NCBI GenBank assembly: GCA_014529385.2
Contig: CM043947.1
Coordinates: 126,208,891-126,272,890 of the forward strand
Direction: 5' to 3'
DNA length: 64,000 bases
Source of the DNA: Adiantum capillus-veneris
Lineage: Eukaryota; Streptophyta; Polypodiopsida; Polypodiales; Pteridaceae
The notes under the pieces were generated by a model. The model ran no database searches. It saw nothing but the letters and a program-made list of their open reading frames with translations, and was not told the origin of the DNA. Position 1 is the first letter of the stretch. The number at the start of each line of letters is the position of its first letter. The position numbers and the translations under genes are program-made. Positions 22,671 through 35,208 of the stretch are shown here, one piece after another.

Positions 22671-23112
22671 TAATGCCTTCATAAGAAAAGGTATGTTTAA
22701 TAAGCATAAGAAGAAGAAAACAACAACCAAGTTGCAATGATAGAAAGACTCATTTATAGTATAAAAGAAAAATCTAATCTTTAAAAAACTTTTCTTTTCA
22801 ACCCAAGGGGACACATGTCCACCATAAGCAACCTCTACATCAATAGCTCAAAAATTGCACCATTCTCCATGACCCCCTATGGCCTTCTTCAGGCCAAAAA
22901 GTGAGCGGTTGTGAAGGCCGTGTTGAGTTAAAAGGGGATGAGATTTATGGGAAGTAGGTTCAAATGAGTGTTTACAATCAAAGGTCGCTTTTATTGTGTG
23001 TTGATATAAAATTGTAGTGTCCATTATGCACACATAATTTCACATGCCTTACATGTTATATAATGAAAATGGCCTATGAACTTTGAGAATAGCGGAACTA
23101 AGAGAATTAGAG
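22671..23112. other. No gene seen
   Basis: AT-rich sequence with short frames only; nothing supported. Confidence 0.5.
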
Positions 23113-23737
23113 TGAGCATTTTCATGAGACCACTTTGAGAACATAGACGGTGAGCTTAATTAGCTAGCGATAGCAACATAACCATTATACTTGATTAACT
23201 TGGCATGAACAATACTTTTGCAAGAGAGAGAATTAGAGAACACGACAACAATTGAGGACCGGATTTATGTGGAGCCGGTCCCCCCTTCAATAGGATTTTG
23301 TATTATAGAATCTCCCATAAAGAGAGACTTGGTACAATACAATCTTTGTGTTCCTTGTGACATAGGTGATGCTATGAAGATAGAAAGCTTCATGCATCAT
23401 GAGCATAACATAAACTTTGTAAAAGCATTAACCATCCCCGGCCTCAGTCATCACAAGGCCTCAAACACCTTCGAAGGTGGAGAGAGCTAGCGGGGAATGA
23501 GGGTAGGGAAGAGGAAGAAGAAGTAACATATGGGAAAGAGATAGTTCCTCACTTATCATCACTCTTCTTGTATAGCATAGAAATAGCATAATAATAATGG
23601 CAATCTTAAGCATTGAAGCATGGCTCTTGGTTGTATTTGCATTCCATAGCCAAGAGTGTTGGTGTAGGCTCTCAACTTCTCAACAAGCTTGGAGAAGGAG
23701 ATAGAGATCTTGCACTTTGCACTTCACACAATGAGTG

Positions 23738-23836
<99 letters not shown>

Positions 23837-24661
23837 ACCATGTAAGCAAGCCCCTAGCTTCCTTTCTCGACCCCCCCTTGTAGCTCATGCTAGAAGTTGA
23901 TTGGACCCCTACAAGCCTAGCCAATCACATGCATAGTGTATATCAAGCAAACATGCTAGCCTTGGGACAAGTGTCTCCCTTACCCCTTTGAGAAAGAGGA
24001 CTTGATAAATGCATAAACAATTAATTAAATTAGCTAAACTATCATTGGACCCCTTGAGAGGCCAAGCAATAGGCTTTAAGAACCTTATGAGGGCAACATA
24101 GAGAGGAGCTTGATATGTGTCCTTGTTGCTTCTTTAGACAAGGCTTGACTTGTTGGAGGGTGTTCCTGTTCTCTCTCATGCCCCTACAATAAGGGCTCCC
24201 CCCCCCCCCCCCCCCCCCATGAGTAGGGACTATGGTTGCCTTTGGGAACACCTTAAGCCCCTCAAGCACCTTAGTCATGGAGCACCTTAGTCATTAAGCA
24301 CCTCAAGCAACTCGAGCACCTCAAGCACCTTAGTCAGCAAGCATGACAAACACCTCAAGCTTGGGCCTGGTTCCCACCTCAAGCACATCCCTAGCTTGCC
24401 TATGGTCTTAAGGACTTTTAACACTAACCTTTGGAGGTCTTTAATGAAGCTAACCCTAAGGTCTTTAAGCTCCATTATCTAGCATTGCTCTTTGACATAC
24501 CATCTCTCATTTGGACCCTTTAACCTTGGCCTCGTGTTGAGATAGATCCAAAAGCACATGTCTAAAACCAAACCCTTGTTCTCGTTTATTCTCCCACATT
24601 AGATGATCAGTTTAATATGACAAAATCATTTTGAGTTGGTTAGATACTAGATTTTATGACA
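23113..24661. repeat. ~1.5 kb LTR-like repeat, copy 2
   Basis: Same-strand partner of 9393-10897, starting TGAGCATTT and ending TATGACA. It contains the expanded (GT)n-(GA)n tract at 23735-23833 and a C run at 24191-24218. Just beyond the end lies a small hairpin, CATAGTCGTCCTCGACTATG, absent at copy 1. Confidence 0.6.
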
Positions 24662-25412
24662 TTACCTCTCTCTTGAAATCATAGTCGTCCTCGACTATGA
24701 GGTAGAAGAGATAAAGCCTTAGTCATTAGTCAATGTTTCTTAGCGGGTAGAGGATCCCTTTTTACCCAATGACATCATTCCAAGATGGATGACTAATCCA
24801 TTTGGTGCTTGGGAGACGTAGCTGCCGCAAGCATGTCTATTCTTTAGTCCATATCATAATTCCAAGTAGAGTAACAATTTCTACTTGGTGTTTGAGAGAC
24901 GTCTTCAACACAAACATGATTTTAAGCATGCATACTATCTAAATTTGTGCACAAGAAAAAGAGAATTAGTTTTATAAGACAAAAATATTGATCATTTAAA
25001 AGAAATATGTACATTTGCTTACTCTAATGTAGCATTGTAAGCATTGACAAGGTTTTAGGTTGCAAAGGTAGTGCATGTAGCTTAGGAGGTTGCCAAGCCG
25101 GAGAAGAATTGTTGAATCATTCGCTTAGTGTGCAAGCAACGCGACAGGTGCTTGTGCCTCATCGTATAAAAAAAGGGTCCTTGTTGCAAGACTCGCCCTG
25201 CGCCAAAAGAAGTACACATCGGTGACAACATTCGAACTCGTGACCTGACCTATGGGATAACGTGTCAACTGAAGTAAAACAAGCACACAATTGCGGTTGT
25301 ATGCCTTGTGGAGCATCCAAAACTTTATTTATTGGGGGTGGGGTGGGCCTTATTCAGGTCTTTTACCCTACTACTTCTTTATGGAGCTTGGAAAAAATTG
25401 TGAGACCTCAAG
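24662..25412. other. Unassigned; possible SINE on minus
   Basis: Around 25190-25265 the minus strand has GTTGACACGTTATCCCATAG then CACGAGTTCGAATG, resembling tRNA-derived SINE promoter boxes. No duplication was found. Otherwise nothing is supported. Confidence 0.3.
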
Positions 25413-25423
25413 GCATCCAAGTG

Positions 25424-27539
25424 TTTTTTTTTTTTTTGCAAAACTCACAATTGTGAGTGGATAGTATTAAGAACAACAGAAATATACACCAATCCTCAAG
25501 CTCAGACCGAGCCTTGAGGGTCAAAGGATTACAAGTTATCTGCTTGGCAGAGAAACCACTACTACTCCTCGGCTTTACTTACTACAAGATGTTAAACATT
25601 GTTGTAGACTAGTCCTCTGAGGCTTGTTTGCCTCCGATCATGTGGATCATCACTCTGCTCTCTTATATGATTTCCCAAAAGCTTGCCACAGCCAGATCCC
25701 CCTCAAACACGCGGAGGTTCCTTGCTTGCCAAATATGGTGCAAGAAGAAGTACCTGATTACTTGAGTGCAGAAAAGAAGAGCAGGACTTCCCAGCCTGTT
25801 ACTACCAAAGAACATGTCATTCTTAAAGAACTTAATTTTCCATGTCCTTTGAATCCACTTGCATATTTTCCCAGCCATGCCCCTGATTGCCTGGCATCCC
25901 ATGAAAAGGTGGGCTAGGTCTTCACTAGCTATTCTGCACCCCGAGCAACAATCGGACACCTTGGGTTCCAAATGTTCTCCATGACTCCCTCCCACCGTTT
26001 TTTCGACCAGTGCCTCTTCCATAATTTGTTGAGGGGTCTACACCAATTAGCATCGTGCATTAATGTATGGTAAATGCCTTTTGAGTGTGGTTTCCAAAAG
26101 ATGCTACTCTCGGGCCATCTCCAAATGTCCCATTCCAAGTTGGATTCACAGATTGGCATCACCACCTTATCAAGCTCTTTCATCACCCTCTAGACTAGTA
26201 AGGTCTCAAAGCCATTCAGTTGATATCGGATGGCTAAAGAGTTAGCAGTTTTCCAACACTTCCTGTTGCCATCCCAGGATTGCTCTAGTTGAATGAGCCC
26301 CTTAGTATTCACATTCCTGGCCATTTCTATCCAATAGGGGCTTTGTGGTGGCCCCAATATTTTAGAGAGACAAGGGGACCAATGCAAAATGGAGTTCTTA
26401 AAGTATCTGGTTGCTTCTCCCCATTCCAAAACCTCAGCTGCACTTTTGCACTTCCTCATCAGCTCCCCTGAGAGTCCACCAAATCTAAGATACGACCACT
26501 TCGGGGCAAGAAGTTTGTCATGCATCACAACCCCCTTCCACTTTCCCCCTTTCTATCCCAGTTTTGTTGCATCAAGCATTTCCTTGGTCATGATAGCCCA
26601 AGTTTGGTCTTGTTTAGCCAATGAGACCATAAATTTGACACAAAGGGCCTCAACATGGGATACAGGGTTAAGAATGCCGAGCCCTCCTTGGTCTACCGAG
26701 CGAGCAACTACCTCCCATCTAGCCCACTGCCATGGCCGGGAGGTTTTTGTGTTGTTCTTCCAAAGAAACCTTTTCACTGGTTTTAAGATTTCTTTCCAGT
26801 TAGACGTATCCATCTTGAGCACGGGGCTGAGGAAATCAATATACGGGATCATATAAGCATTGATCACTCTAATCCGGCTTTGGAAGGGGAGAACTAACTC
26901 CCACCTTCTCATTTTGGCGCTTATTTTTCGAGGACCCGATAAAATCTTTATTAGTGGGTTACGTCCACCCCTACGGGGGCTCCCAGGTGTCTAAATACAC
27001 TCCCTTTTGAGATAAACTCTCCTATCCAGACTGCAAGGTCAAAAGAGTCATTCTCCGACAGGGAGATTAGTCTCGACTTCTCTATATTGCACTTGGATCT
27101 TGAGGCCACGACAAATGTTTGCACAATCTCCCAAGCTCTCTTGACAACTTGAGGGCACGCCTTCAAGAATAGGAGCGAATCATCTGCGAACATTTTGGCC
27201 AATAGCTGGTCATTGCTCAACAATGCCAGACCTTGAATCTCTCCCCGTGTAGCACTGGCTTCGAGCATCATAATGAGAGGATGCGACCCGATGGCAAAAA
27301 GAAAGGGGGTCGGGGGAAATCCTTGCTTAATAAACCTTTTAACCTCAAAAGAGCCCACAATTTTGTCATTAAATAGGAGCCCTCATTGGCTGCCAATGCC
27401 AAGTGTGCGTATGAGGTGACAAAGGTGAGGCCCAAAGCCCAGAGCTCCCATGAATTCTTTTATATAGGATCATTCTATCCTATCATAGGCTTTGTCGAGG
27501 TCCAGCTGCAGCAAGATGCACTCTTGCTTGGAGAAAGAT
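25424..27539 (-). mobile_element. L1-type LINE, 5'-truncated, with target duplication
   Basis: A 2.1 kb minus-strand insertion ends in a poly(A) (T run 25424-25437) and is flanked by GCATCCAAGTG at 25413-25423 and 27540-27550. It is truncated inside RT: the first motif is LDLDKAYDRIEWSYI. It then has QGFPPTPFLFAIG, KMFADDSLLFL (catalytic DD), thumb/linker text at 26912-26553 (IRVINAYMIPYIDFL, RFLWKNNTKTSRPWQWARW) and an RT-associated zinc-binding region at 26022-25663 (CCSGCRIASEDLAHLFMGC). Frameshifts are present. It is a typical plant L1-clade ORF2. Confidence 0.92.
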
Positions 27540-27550
27540 GCATCCAAGTG

Positions 27551-30500
27551 TCATCTTAAGGGTGGCTCCACTTTTTGGCCTACTAAAGGCCTTACTATCC
27601 ATATGGGTGAAGGTCATTCAAATTTGTTTGCTTGACATGTGTCCCTTTAAAAATTGACAGAAAGAAAGCATTTCCTTTCAAATGCTATTTCCCAATGAAA
27701 GAAGTATGTGTCCCTTTAAGAATTGAAAAGAAAGAAAGCATTTCCTTTCAATTTCAAATGCTATTTTCCAATGTTGCTTTCAGTTTTTTTTGGCATGCTT
27801 AAAAAGACTTCAAAGAACAAAGGATTAAAGAGTATTCATAGGAGTTTGATCCATAGGATACGGAGCTAGTAATGGGGTGACTTTAAAGAACAAAGGATTA
27901 AAGAGTATCCATAGGAGTTTGATCCATAGGATACGGGGCTAGTAATGGGGTGACTCTGTGAAGAGAGACATACGTGGGCTAAATAATGAATTTAGAGAGC
28001 GTCAATTCTTGTACAAGCAAGTGGGTGTGGTGGGATGGTTACATGATTGAATTCCGCTTTCTCATTGGCTAGCGCATGGGATGATCTCATGTGGCGCTCT
28101 TGTCCGTGATATCACCCTTATCAATCTTGTTGTTGGAAGCCCTTTTTTAAACAAAGGAAAACTTTTTCCACTGTTGCATGCATTGCCAGAGATGCAATAG
28201 CTCCTCAAATTTTTGCTATAGCTCGACCTTAACGCCATCTACGTTCTGCACTAGAGAGAAGTCAAAACTCTACAACAATTAAAAAAACTCACCCGACATT
28301 GGCTTAAAGGTTCCTAAACTAGGGGTTTTACCGTAGTATTTTTTAGAACAAAGGATTGAAGAGTATTCATAAGAGTTTTATCCATCTTGTGAAGTATTGT
28401 TTCAATAAAAACAAATTATATACCTTCATTTTTAAAGAGTCCTTTTATTTAAAGACTCCACAAAGATTCATTTTATTGAATTATTAAATTGATTTATTAT
28501 TCTCTAGGCTTATTAAATCTATCTTTTTTAATAAAAGCATTCGTATATTCTTTTGTTTTAGTATTTAGTGTGTTTTTTATTTTATTGCTTCTATTTTATT
28601 TCTTTTTCATTTTTTTTTCAAGGAATAATGTGTAACGTGCACCTTTTACCTGAGTATTTAAGTGGAGACTTTTCTAATGTATAAACCCTTCGAGATTATG
28701 GTTGGGTTCAAAAGAGCCGATGAAAGACATTTAAAGAGGAATGGTTGTCATTGGCACAAAAAGAAATTACACTTCTTTGGACCCACACAAAAATTAAAAA
28801 ACCTTCCCCCCTCGGAAGAGCAGTTCTATCGTTCACTTTTCAACACAAAATGTGGATCGATGCGATTGAATTGAATCCAGCAGCTATGTACTGAACAACA
28901 CTACCACTACACTACAACTCATTGGACGGCAAAATCGTACAAAATAAATTTTATAGAGCTACATCTGTCCCTTGTGAAAGAAGAGAGAGGTGGAAGAAAG
29001 AGTCCGAGGTTTTTGCCGCCGACTTTTGTGAATCTAACTTGTGTATGTATAATGTATGTATAATGAATAATATAATATATATTTTTATTTTTATTTTTTT
29101 AATTTATTTTGTTTTCAAATGAAAATGTGAAATGTGCATCTTTCACCTTATTATTTAAGTAGGGTCTTTTTTAATATATAAACCATTTGTGATTATATAT
29201 TTTTCATGGATAATATAATTTTATTTTAAAACACAGTAAAAATTTCATGTGACTGTAGGCATTCATTTAAACTTACTTTCCAAAAAATCTCATTCCCCCT
29301 TTAACTTAGGAGGCCTTCGTGCCTCTTCACCTTGTTTCATTTTGAAGGTCATAAAAAAACTCCCCTTTTCTTTTTACATTTACACAAATTTTAGCCTCAC
29401 TATTTGTTGACCATTTTATCTCTATGTAGATGTGTGTGCATTTGTGTGGGAGATTGGGGACGAAGGGAAAGTACATTTCCCATATTTGTAATCCATCATT
29501 AAAGGCAGCGGTGGGGGCCATACCAATTGCTAGGTCGGTTTGGAACTGCTAGTTTGTAATTATGTGTGTATGTAGACAATTAACTATTATAATAAAACAA
29601 TACAATTGCAGCACTGATTAAAACCTACTTCCGACAAATCTTTCCCATCCCTTAACTTTTGTAGGCCATCCTCACCTTGTTTTAAAACTCTTTTTTGGAC
29701 AACATAAGGCCTTATTAAAGGGTTGCATTTTGGGTGTAATTGTGGACCAATGTATAAGCTTTGTTGATTAGTGCCACATGGCAACAAACTTTTGTTTTGA
29801 CTATTTATAGTAGGCCCTTGTGAGAGGGTGTTGGACATTTGTGTATCTCTCTCTTTAAAGATGGGCATTGAGTATTGGGTCACACATAATCTTTCTCATC
29901 CTCTTTAACCTTTTTGGCCTTTAGAAGGCCATAGGAGAGTGGGTGGAGAATTGGTGCACTTTCTTAGACCATTGATTAAGAATCACGGACTGGCGACACA
30001 TGTCAGGTGAGCTTGTTTTATAATGTATATAGGTCTTTCCATCATTGTAACTTGGTCCCTTTTTTTAATGCTCAATTGATTTCCTTGTTTTATATTGATT
30101 ATATATTTTTAATAATGTAATTGGGTCTTTTCATCATTGTAATTTAATCTCTTTAATTAATGCTCACTTGATTTTTTTCTTTTTTAAATCTTTGTTTAGT
30201 TTATAAAATTTATAAAGGTTATATTTATATAATGTGAGTGTCTCTATTCATCATTGTAATTTGGTCATTTTATTTAATGCTCACTTGACTTTTATTTAAA
30301 TCTTTGTTTAGTTTATAAATGGGTATCTTCATTTAAGGATCTAATGACTTTCTTGCCAACTTTTTGATTTAAAACATACTTTTTTCCTTGTAATTTTTTT
30401 TTCATTTACAAACAATTTCTAACTAAAAAATTATAAATTGTCTTTAAATGAAAAATTTCTTTCACCGCCGCTAAGATTTTTTTTTTCAACTTTTGGTTTT

Positions 30501-31005
30501 GTTATGTAAATGTCACGTTATTGCTTTAGTGCATGTATTATTATTAGGGATTAGCTTTAGATTTTTTTCAAAACTAAGAGTTTTTTTTTCAACTTTTTGT
30601 TTTGATATGTAAATGTCACCTTGTTACTTTAGTACATGTATTATTATTAGGAATTAGGTTTGAACATTTTCAATATTCATTTCTATCCTAAAGATATTAT
30701 GGATTTCTTCATGTAATAGCATGCATCATTTTATTGTGTAATTTGTTTTATTGATATATTTATACAAGAATTAGATCAATTTTTAAACTCTCACTAATAT
30801 TTGATATGCTTTATGTTTTCATGAGGTCAATTAATATGGCACTCATATATAAGGGCATAAGGAAAAGTGAAGATTTTTGGTGCAATTCCTTTACCATTGA
30901 ATTGAATTGTTGGATGTTCTCCATGTGGCATTTGAACGTTTTTGGATTTTAATGTGTGCATATGGGAGTGCCCCCCCACTCTCTCACTTCGGTGGACTCG
31001 AGGTA

Positions 31006-31055
<50 letters not shown>

Positions 31056-31223
31056 GCAGGTCGCCGTAAATCTTTACCGTGTTTTTTTCCTCAATTTGTT
31101 ATGATGCTTCAAAGTGTTTTTTCAATGATTATTTTTTATGCTTTTGGAATATATTGTAATCTAAATAGTTCATTGTTACAATTGGTTTAAAAAACATAAT
31201 GTTTTATTGTGCTATCAAATGGA
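27551..31223. other. AT-rich intergenic stretch with small tandem repeats
   Basis: No gene is seen. Tandem copies occur at 27650-27780 (~65 bp unit), 27812-27957 (73-bp unit, two copies, with a partial third near 28348), 30029-30330 (three ~100 bp copies sharing CATCATTGTAA and TTTAGTTTATAAA) and 30488-30660 (two ~102 bp copies). A (CT)n tract lies at 31011-31053. Confidence 0.6.
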
Positions 31224-32170
31224 TTTTTTTTTGCCATGCTCACAATTGTGAGTAGCTTAGCAAAAGAATATACAAAAGATCTCAAGCATAGCTCATGCCT
31301 TGAGGGATCCATAGTACTATATAGGGGATTTTAGATAGACAAAAGAAAGCTACTTGAGATAAATACAGTGTAGGGTATCACCCCCAAGTTGACTTGTACC
31401 AACAAAACTATTGATGTCAAGTGGAATGGAGTGTGATAGATTGTAACACTTGAACCCACTCACCAGAGCTCCTCCTTTTCCAATAGATACCATCACTTCT
31501 CCGCTTTCTTGGATAATCTTGTTGAAGTCAATCGTTGAGGTCATTTCAGAAACATGACCGTTCCTAGATCTCTAGACTTGTTTAAAGTAGCAAAATCAAA
31601 CAACTTGTGTGCAAGTAAGGAAAGCATGGTTCTTTATATACTTCCCTCCCATGATTAAGTCGTTCTTGCAAAACATAATTCTCCAAGTCTTCTGTCTCCA
31701 TTTGCAGGCCTTGCCTGCCAATCTGCTTACAGTTGGCCAATCTTTGACTAGGTGCGGGAGATCTTCACTTGGCCACTCTGATCCCAAGCATCTATCTGAT
31801 CCAATTTCTCTAGCTAGAATCTTATTGATGACGATCGGTAAAGCCCCCCAAAGCACCTTCCATAGGAATACCTTCATCTTCTAGGGCCATGGGTGGCCCC
31901 AAATGTTGCAAACTATCGTTCCCCATCTTGATTGTGGCCATTGCTTATGCCACAATTTATCGAGAGGGGGCCATTCTTTTCTAAACACCAGATTGAAGTA
32001 GATCGCCTTGATTTGCGATTTAGAGAAATTTCTGTCCTCAGGTCACCGCAAGGCTTTCCACTCAAATTTAGCCTCACAAATAGGCCTTATGAATCGACTC
32101 ACATCATCGACGGCTCTTTTAATTAAAAGGATTTCAATTTCGTTGAGAAGAAATGTTTTAAGATATTAGT
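31224..32170 (-). mobile_element. Second L1-type LINE, 3' part only
   Basis: It has the same 3' terminus as the 25.4 kb copy (GCTCACAATTGTGAG before the tail, T run 31224-31232). The frame at 31596-31877 has MKVFLWKVLWGALPI and GKACKWRQKTWRIMFCKNDL, the zinc-binding end of a plant LINE ORF2. Scraps continue to about 32170. Truncated before RT. Confidence 0.8.
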
Positions 32171-32696
32171 GTCACTTTCTTGTTTTCTCTCTCACAAAGA
32201 AGTCTCTAACTATTAAATTTTTCTCAATAGCCTTATGTAAGACACAATGAACTTTCACCTTGTTAATTTTTAATTTTTTGGAGGGGGAGAACATCTTCCA
32301 TGTTACCGAGGCAGATAGACTTTGATTTTGTTGCCTCATCAACAGATGCCTCGCCTCATGAAATGAAATGTTATATTAACGTCTTCAAAAGGCCATAGTG
32401 ACCTATGAGACCCGAAAGTTACAAAGTGGTGGATCTGATACAAAGTCAGAGTAACAAAATAACCTAACAACAGTACAAAACAAAGATATATACTATGTGG
32501 TCCTAAGTTGGTTGATGTGAGCCAAGCAAAAAACTAAGCAAAAAATGGGCGGCTTGTTGGGATAGCTGAATCACAAGAGATCTAGCATCGGTCATTGGCG
32601 AATCTCATCAATTTCCTCCATGGTTAGTAGTCTGACCGGGCGTTGTGCATGCCTGGCCAGCGTGCTCTGAATTTTCTATCGTAGCCTTCGTCGATG

Positions 32697-33812
32697 CTAT
32701 GTAGTTCTTCGCAGTCGCGGGCGCATGAATTTCCCCAGTTCAATCGCTTGGCCAATCAGTGTGCCTTTGGTGTGAGACAAGGGGGAGCTCTGTTGTGGGA
32801 GTGGCTCTTGCGGTTGTCCCGTGTCTGCTCTGAAGAAGTCTGTGATCCGTCTTTGAGATTGGCTAGCCTCGCCATTCATTAGGCTATCTCTGTGTCTGCG
32901 CAGCTCGAGCAAGAACAAACCCAGAAATCTCTGATCTTCGTATCCCATGACTCTTGAGAGTGGTCCAAAACCCTCTCTGAACAGGCAATGGAAGCGGCCT
33001 CATATCTCGTAGTAGACGGGGCAGCGGCATGTATAGTGTAGCTCTGTCTTTGGTTCCATGTTACACAAGGGGCATGTCCTGTCCTTTGCTGGTACTCGCC
33101 TGTATCTCCCAGTCTCAATCCGCAACTGGTGAGAAGATGTGCGTAACTGGCCAATAGCACATCGTATCCCATGAGACAAGTGGGTATCCATGTATCTTGG
33201 TCTCGTCACAAAACCATCTTCCGTAAGATGGAGAAGGTGGTCTCTGTAGAAAGCCATATTCGTGCCCAATTCCTGTGCTGGTTGTATCCATGTCCTCCTG
33301 GTGTCTAGCAGGGTCAGGTCTTGGCGGATGAGTTTTGTGATCTCTGACTGTGTAAAAGTGAGAGATGGTGCATCCAATGAGTAATGGAATGGTGGCAGTC
33401 TGTCTATGCTGAACCCATGCGCCTGAAACCATGATATTATCTCCCCATACCAGCATGTTGTATCTCCTTGTATGGCTAACTGTCGAGAGGATTCAAGTGC
33501 TATGCGAGCATATCTGTCTCTAGGAAGTTCCCATGTGCGGTTTATGAAGGAGATTGATTTGGTGAGTGCCTCCACCACTAGTGGGGGGGCCGCTAGCTCT
33601 GCTCGGATAATGTCCCGTGGTAGTGATGCCTTGGCTCTAATGAGCCGCGAGATCATAGAGACGAGAGGTTTCTCCATGTTCCCCCATCCGTCTGTTCGAC
33701 CCGGCCTCCTGTGGTGATCCAGTGAAGGTCCCCATATCTCGGTTCCATAGAGCAATGCTGAAGCCACCAAGGTGTCAAAGAGCCAGAGCTTCGAAACTGA
33801 ACCCGCGAACAC
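32697..33812 (-). pseudogene. LINE-C ORF2 C-terminal region with zinc knuckle
   Basis: It continues ORF2 after an indel. TLVASALLYGTEIWGPS and [19 protein letters not shown] lead to TCPLCNMEPKTELHYTCRCP, a C-x2-C-x8-H-x2-C knuckle typical of LINE ORF2 ends. A CGA-to-TGA change after PVYYEI stops the frame at 33000; the same frame resumes with [15 protein letters not shown] to 32697. Confidence 0.88.
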
Positions 33813-33877
33813 ATCCTCTCCAATCTACCCAATGCTGCGTGGGCTCTAGTAATTCTGGTCTCAGCTGCTCTTTTGAG

Positions 33878-34973
33878 TTAGAATGCAGGTCCGCTAAAAA
33901 CCACTCCCAGGTAAGTGTAAGCGTATGTGTACTCCACAGTCTCCTGGCTGTATGTGAATGTAGGTGCTGACCTCCTGATCCACTGTGGGGTGGTATTAAA
34001 CACCATAACCTTGGTTTTACCCAGGTTGACAGACAAACCACTTTCGTGGGCAAACGTATGCAAAGCATCCAGTTGACGTTGCATTCCCTCTGGAGATTCG
34101 GAGATCAACACTATGTCATCAGCATATAACAAAAGTGGAATCCATGTCCCTGCCAACTGAGCACCTTTATCCCCATCGCTGTTAATGCAGTCAGAAACCT
34201 CATCCACATACATACCGAAAAGAGTAGGAGAGAGCGGGCAGCCCTGCTTCACCCCAATAGTGGAGTGAACCGATGTGGAAAGTCCCTCCGGGGTGCGTAC
34301 ATGCCCTACTACTGATCTGTACAATGCCATGGTCCCCCAAATGAATTCTGTGGGTACTCCCATTTCCTGTAATCTGCGCATCAGTCTAGCTCTGGGTAAT
34401 GTGTCGAAAGCTTTGCGGAAGTCCACAAAGCTACAATAGATCCGTCTCCCATCAGATCTGCCTTCCTCGATGATGGCCCTGAGTGTCAGGATATGGTCAA
34501 GAGTAGAGAAGCCTCTCCTGAATCTTGCTTGCCCAGTTGCACGTATTCCTTCCCTCTCTACCCATCTACTTAGCTGTTGCTCAAGAATGGATGCATACAA
34601 CCGTGCCAGTGTGTGCCCAATCATAATAGTGCGATAATTCCCAGGCTCCATGGGGTCTCCTGATTTGAAGATAGGTACGATCGTAGATAGGCTCCAAGTG
34701 TCCTGTAGGCCCTTACACATGGCACGGTTAAACATAACTGCTAGAAGCTCTGCTAGTAGGTCTTTGGCATGCATGAAATGCTCAGTGACTAGGCCATCAT
34801 GATCATATGCTCTCCCAGTCTTCATCCTGTCAATAGCTTTCTTCACCATCTCAGCGGTGAAAAAGACACATGCGTGTGGGCATGGATCGGGGGGGTTGGG
34901 GAGGGGCGGCTGTCCAGGTACTGTGTACAAAGATGATGCATATGAACCCCAGGTCTCTGTGGAGGAGATAGTA

Positions 34974-35007
<34 letters not shown>

Positions 35008-35110
35008 GCTCATGAAAGAGCCTCCACGCCTCACGCGAGTCCTGACTCAAGAATAGCTGATATAGATCCTGCTCGAGTCGAGCCAAAAAAGCCCTCTTCT
35101 TCCGCCGCAC
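33878..35110 (-). pseudogene. LINE-C ORF2 reverse transcriptase domain
   Basis: A 410-codon open frame. It has a polyproline linker encoded by a 31-bp C run on this strand (G run 34974-35004), then AEMVKKAIDRMKTGRAYDHD and FKSGDPMEPGNYRTIMIG, followed by RRGFSTLDHILTLRAIIEEG. SFVDFRKAFDTLPR carries the first catalytic Asp, GVKQGCPLSPTLFGMYVDE the LINE-typical motif, and LLLYADDIVLIS the Y-A-D-D box. The catalytic core looks intact; the frame ends at a TAA where the sister copy reads on. Confidence 0.92.
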
Positions 35111-35208
35111 CAGGCGTCGGAAGTCAATCTGTGAGTGACGTCCCCCAACAACGCCTCCCTCTGAAGTCTGGCTCTAGTCTGGCGGCACTCCTCATCATAC
35201 CAGCTGTT

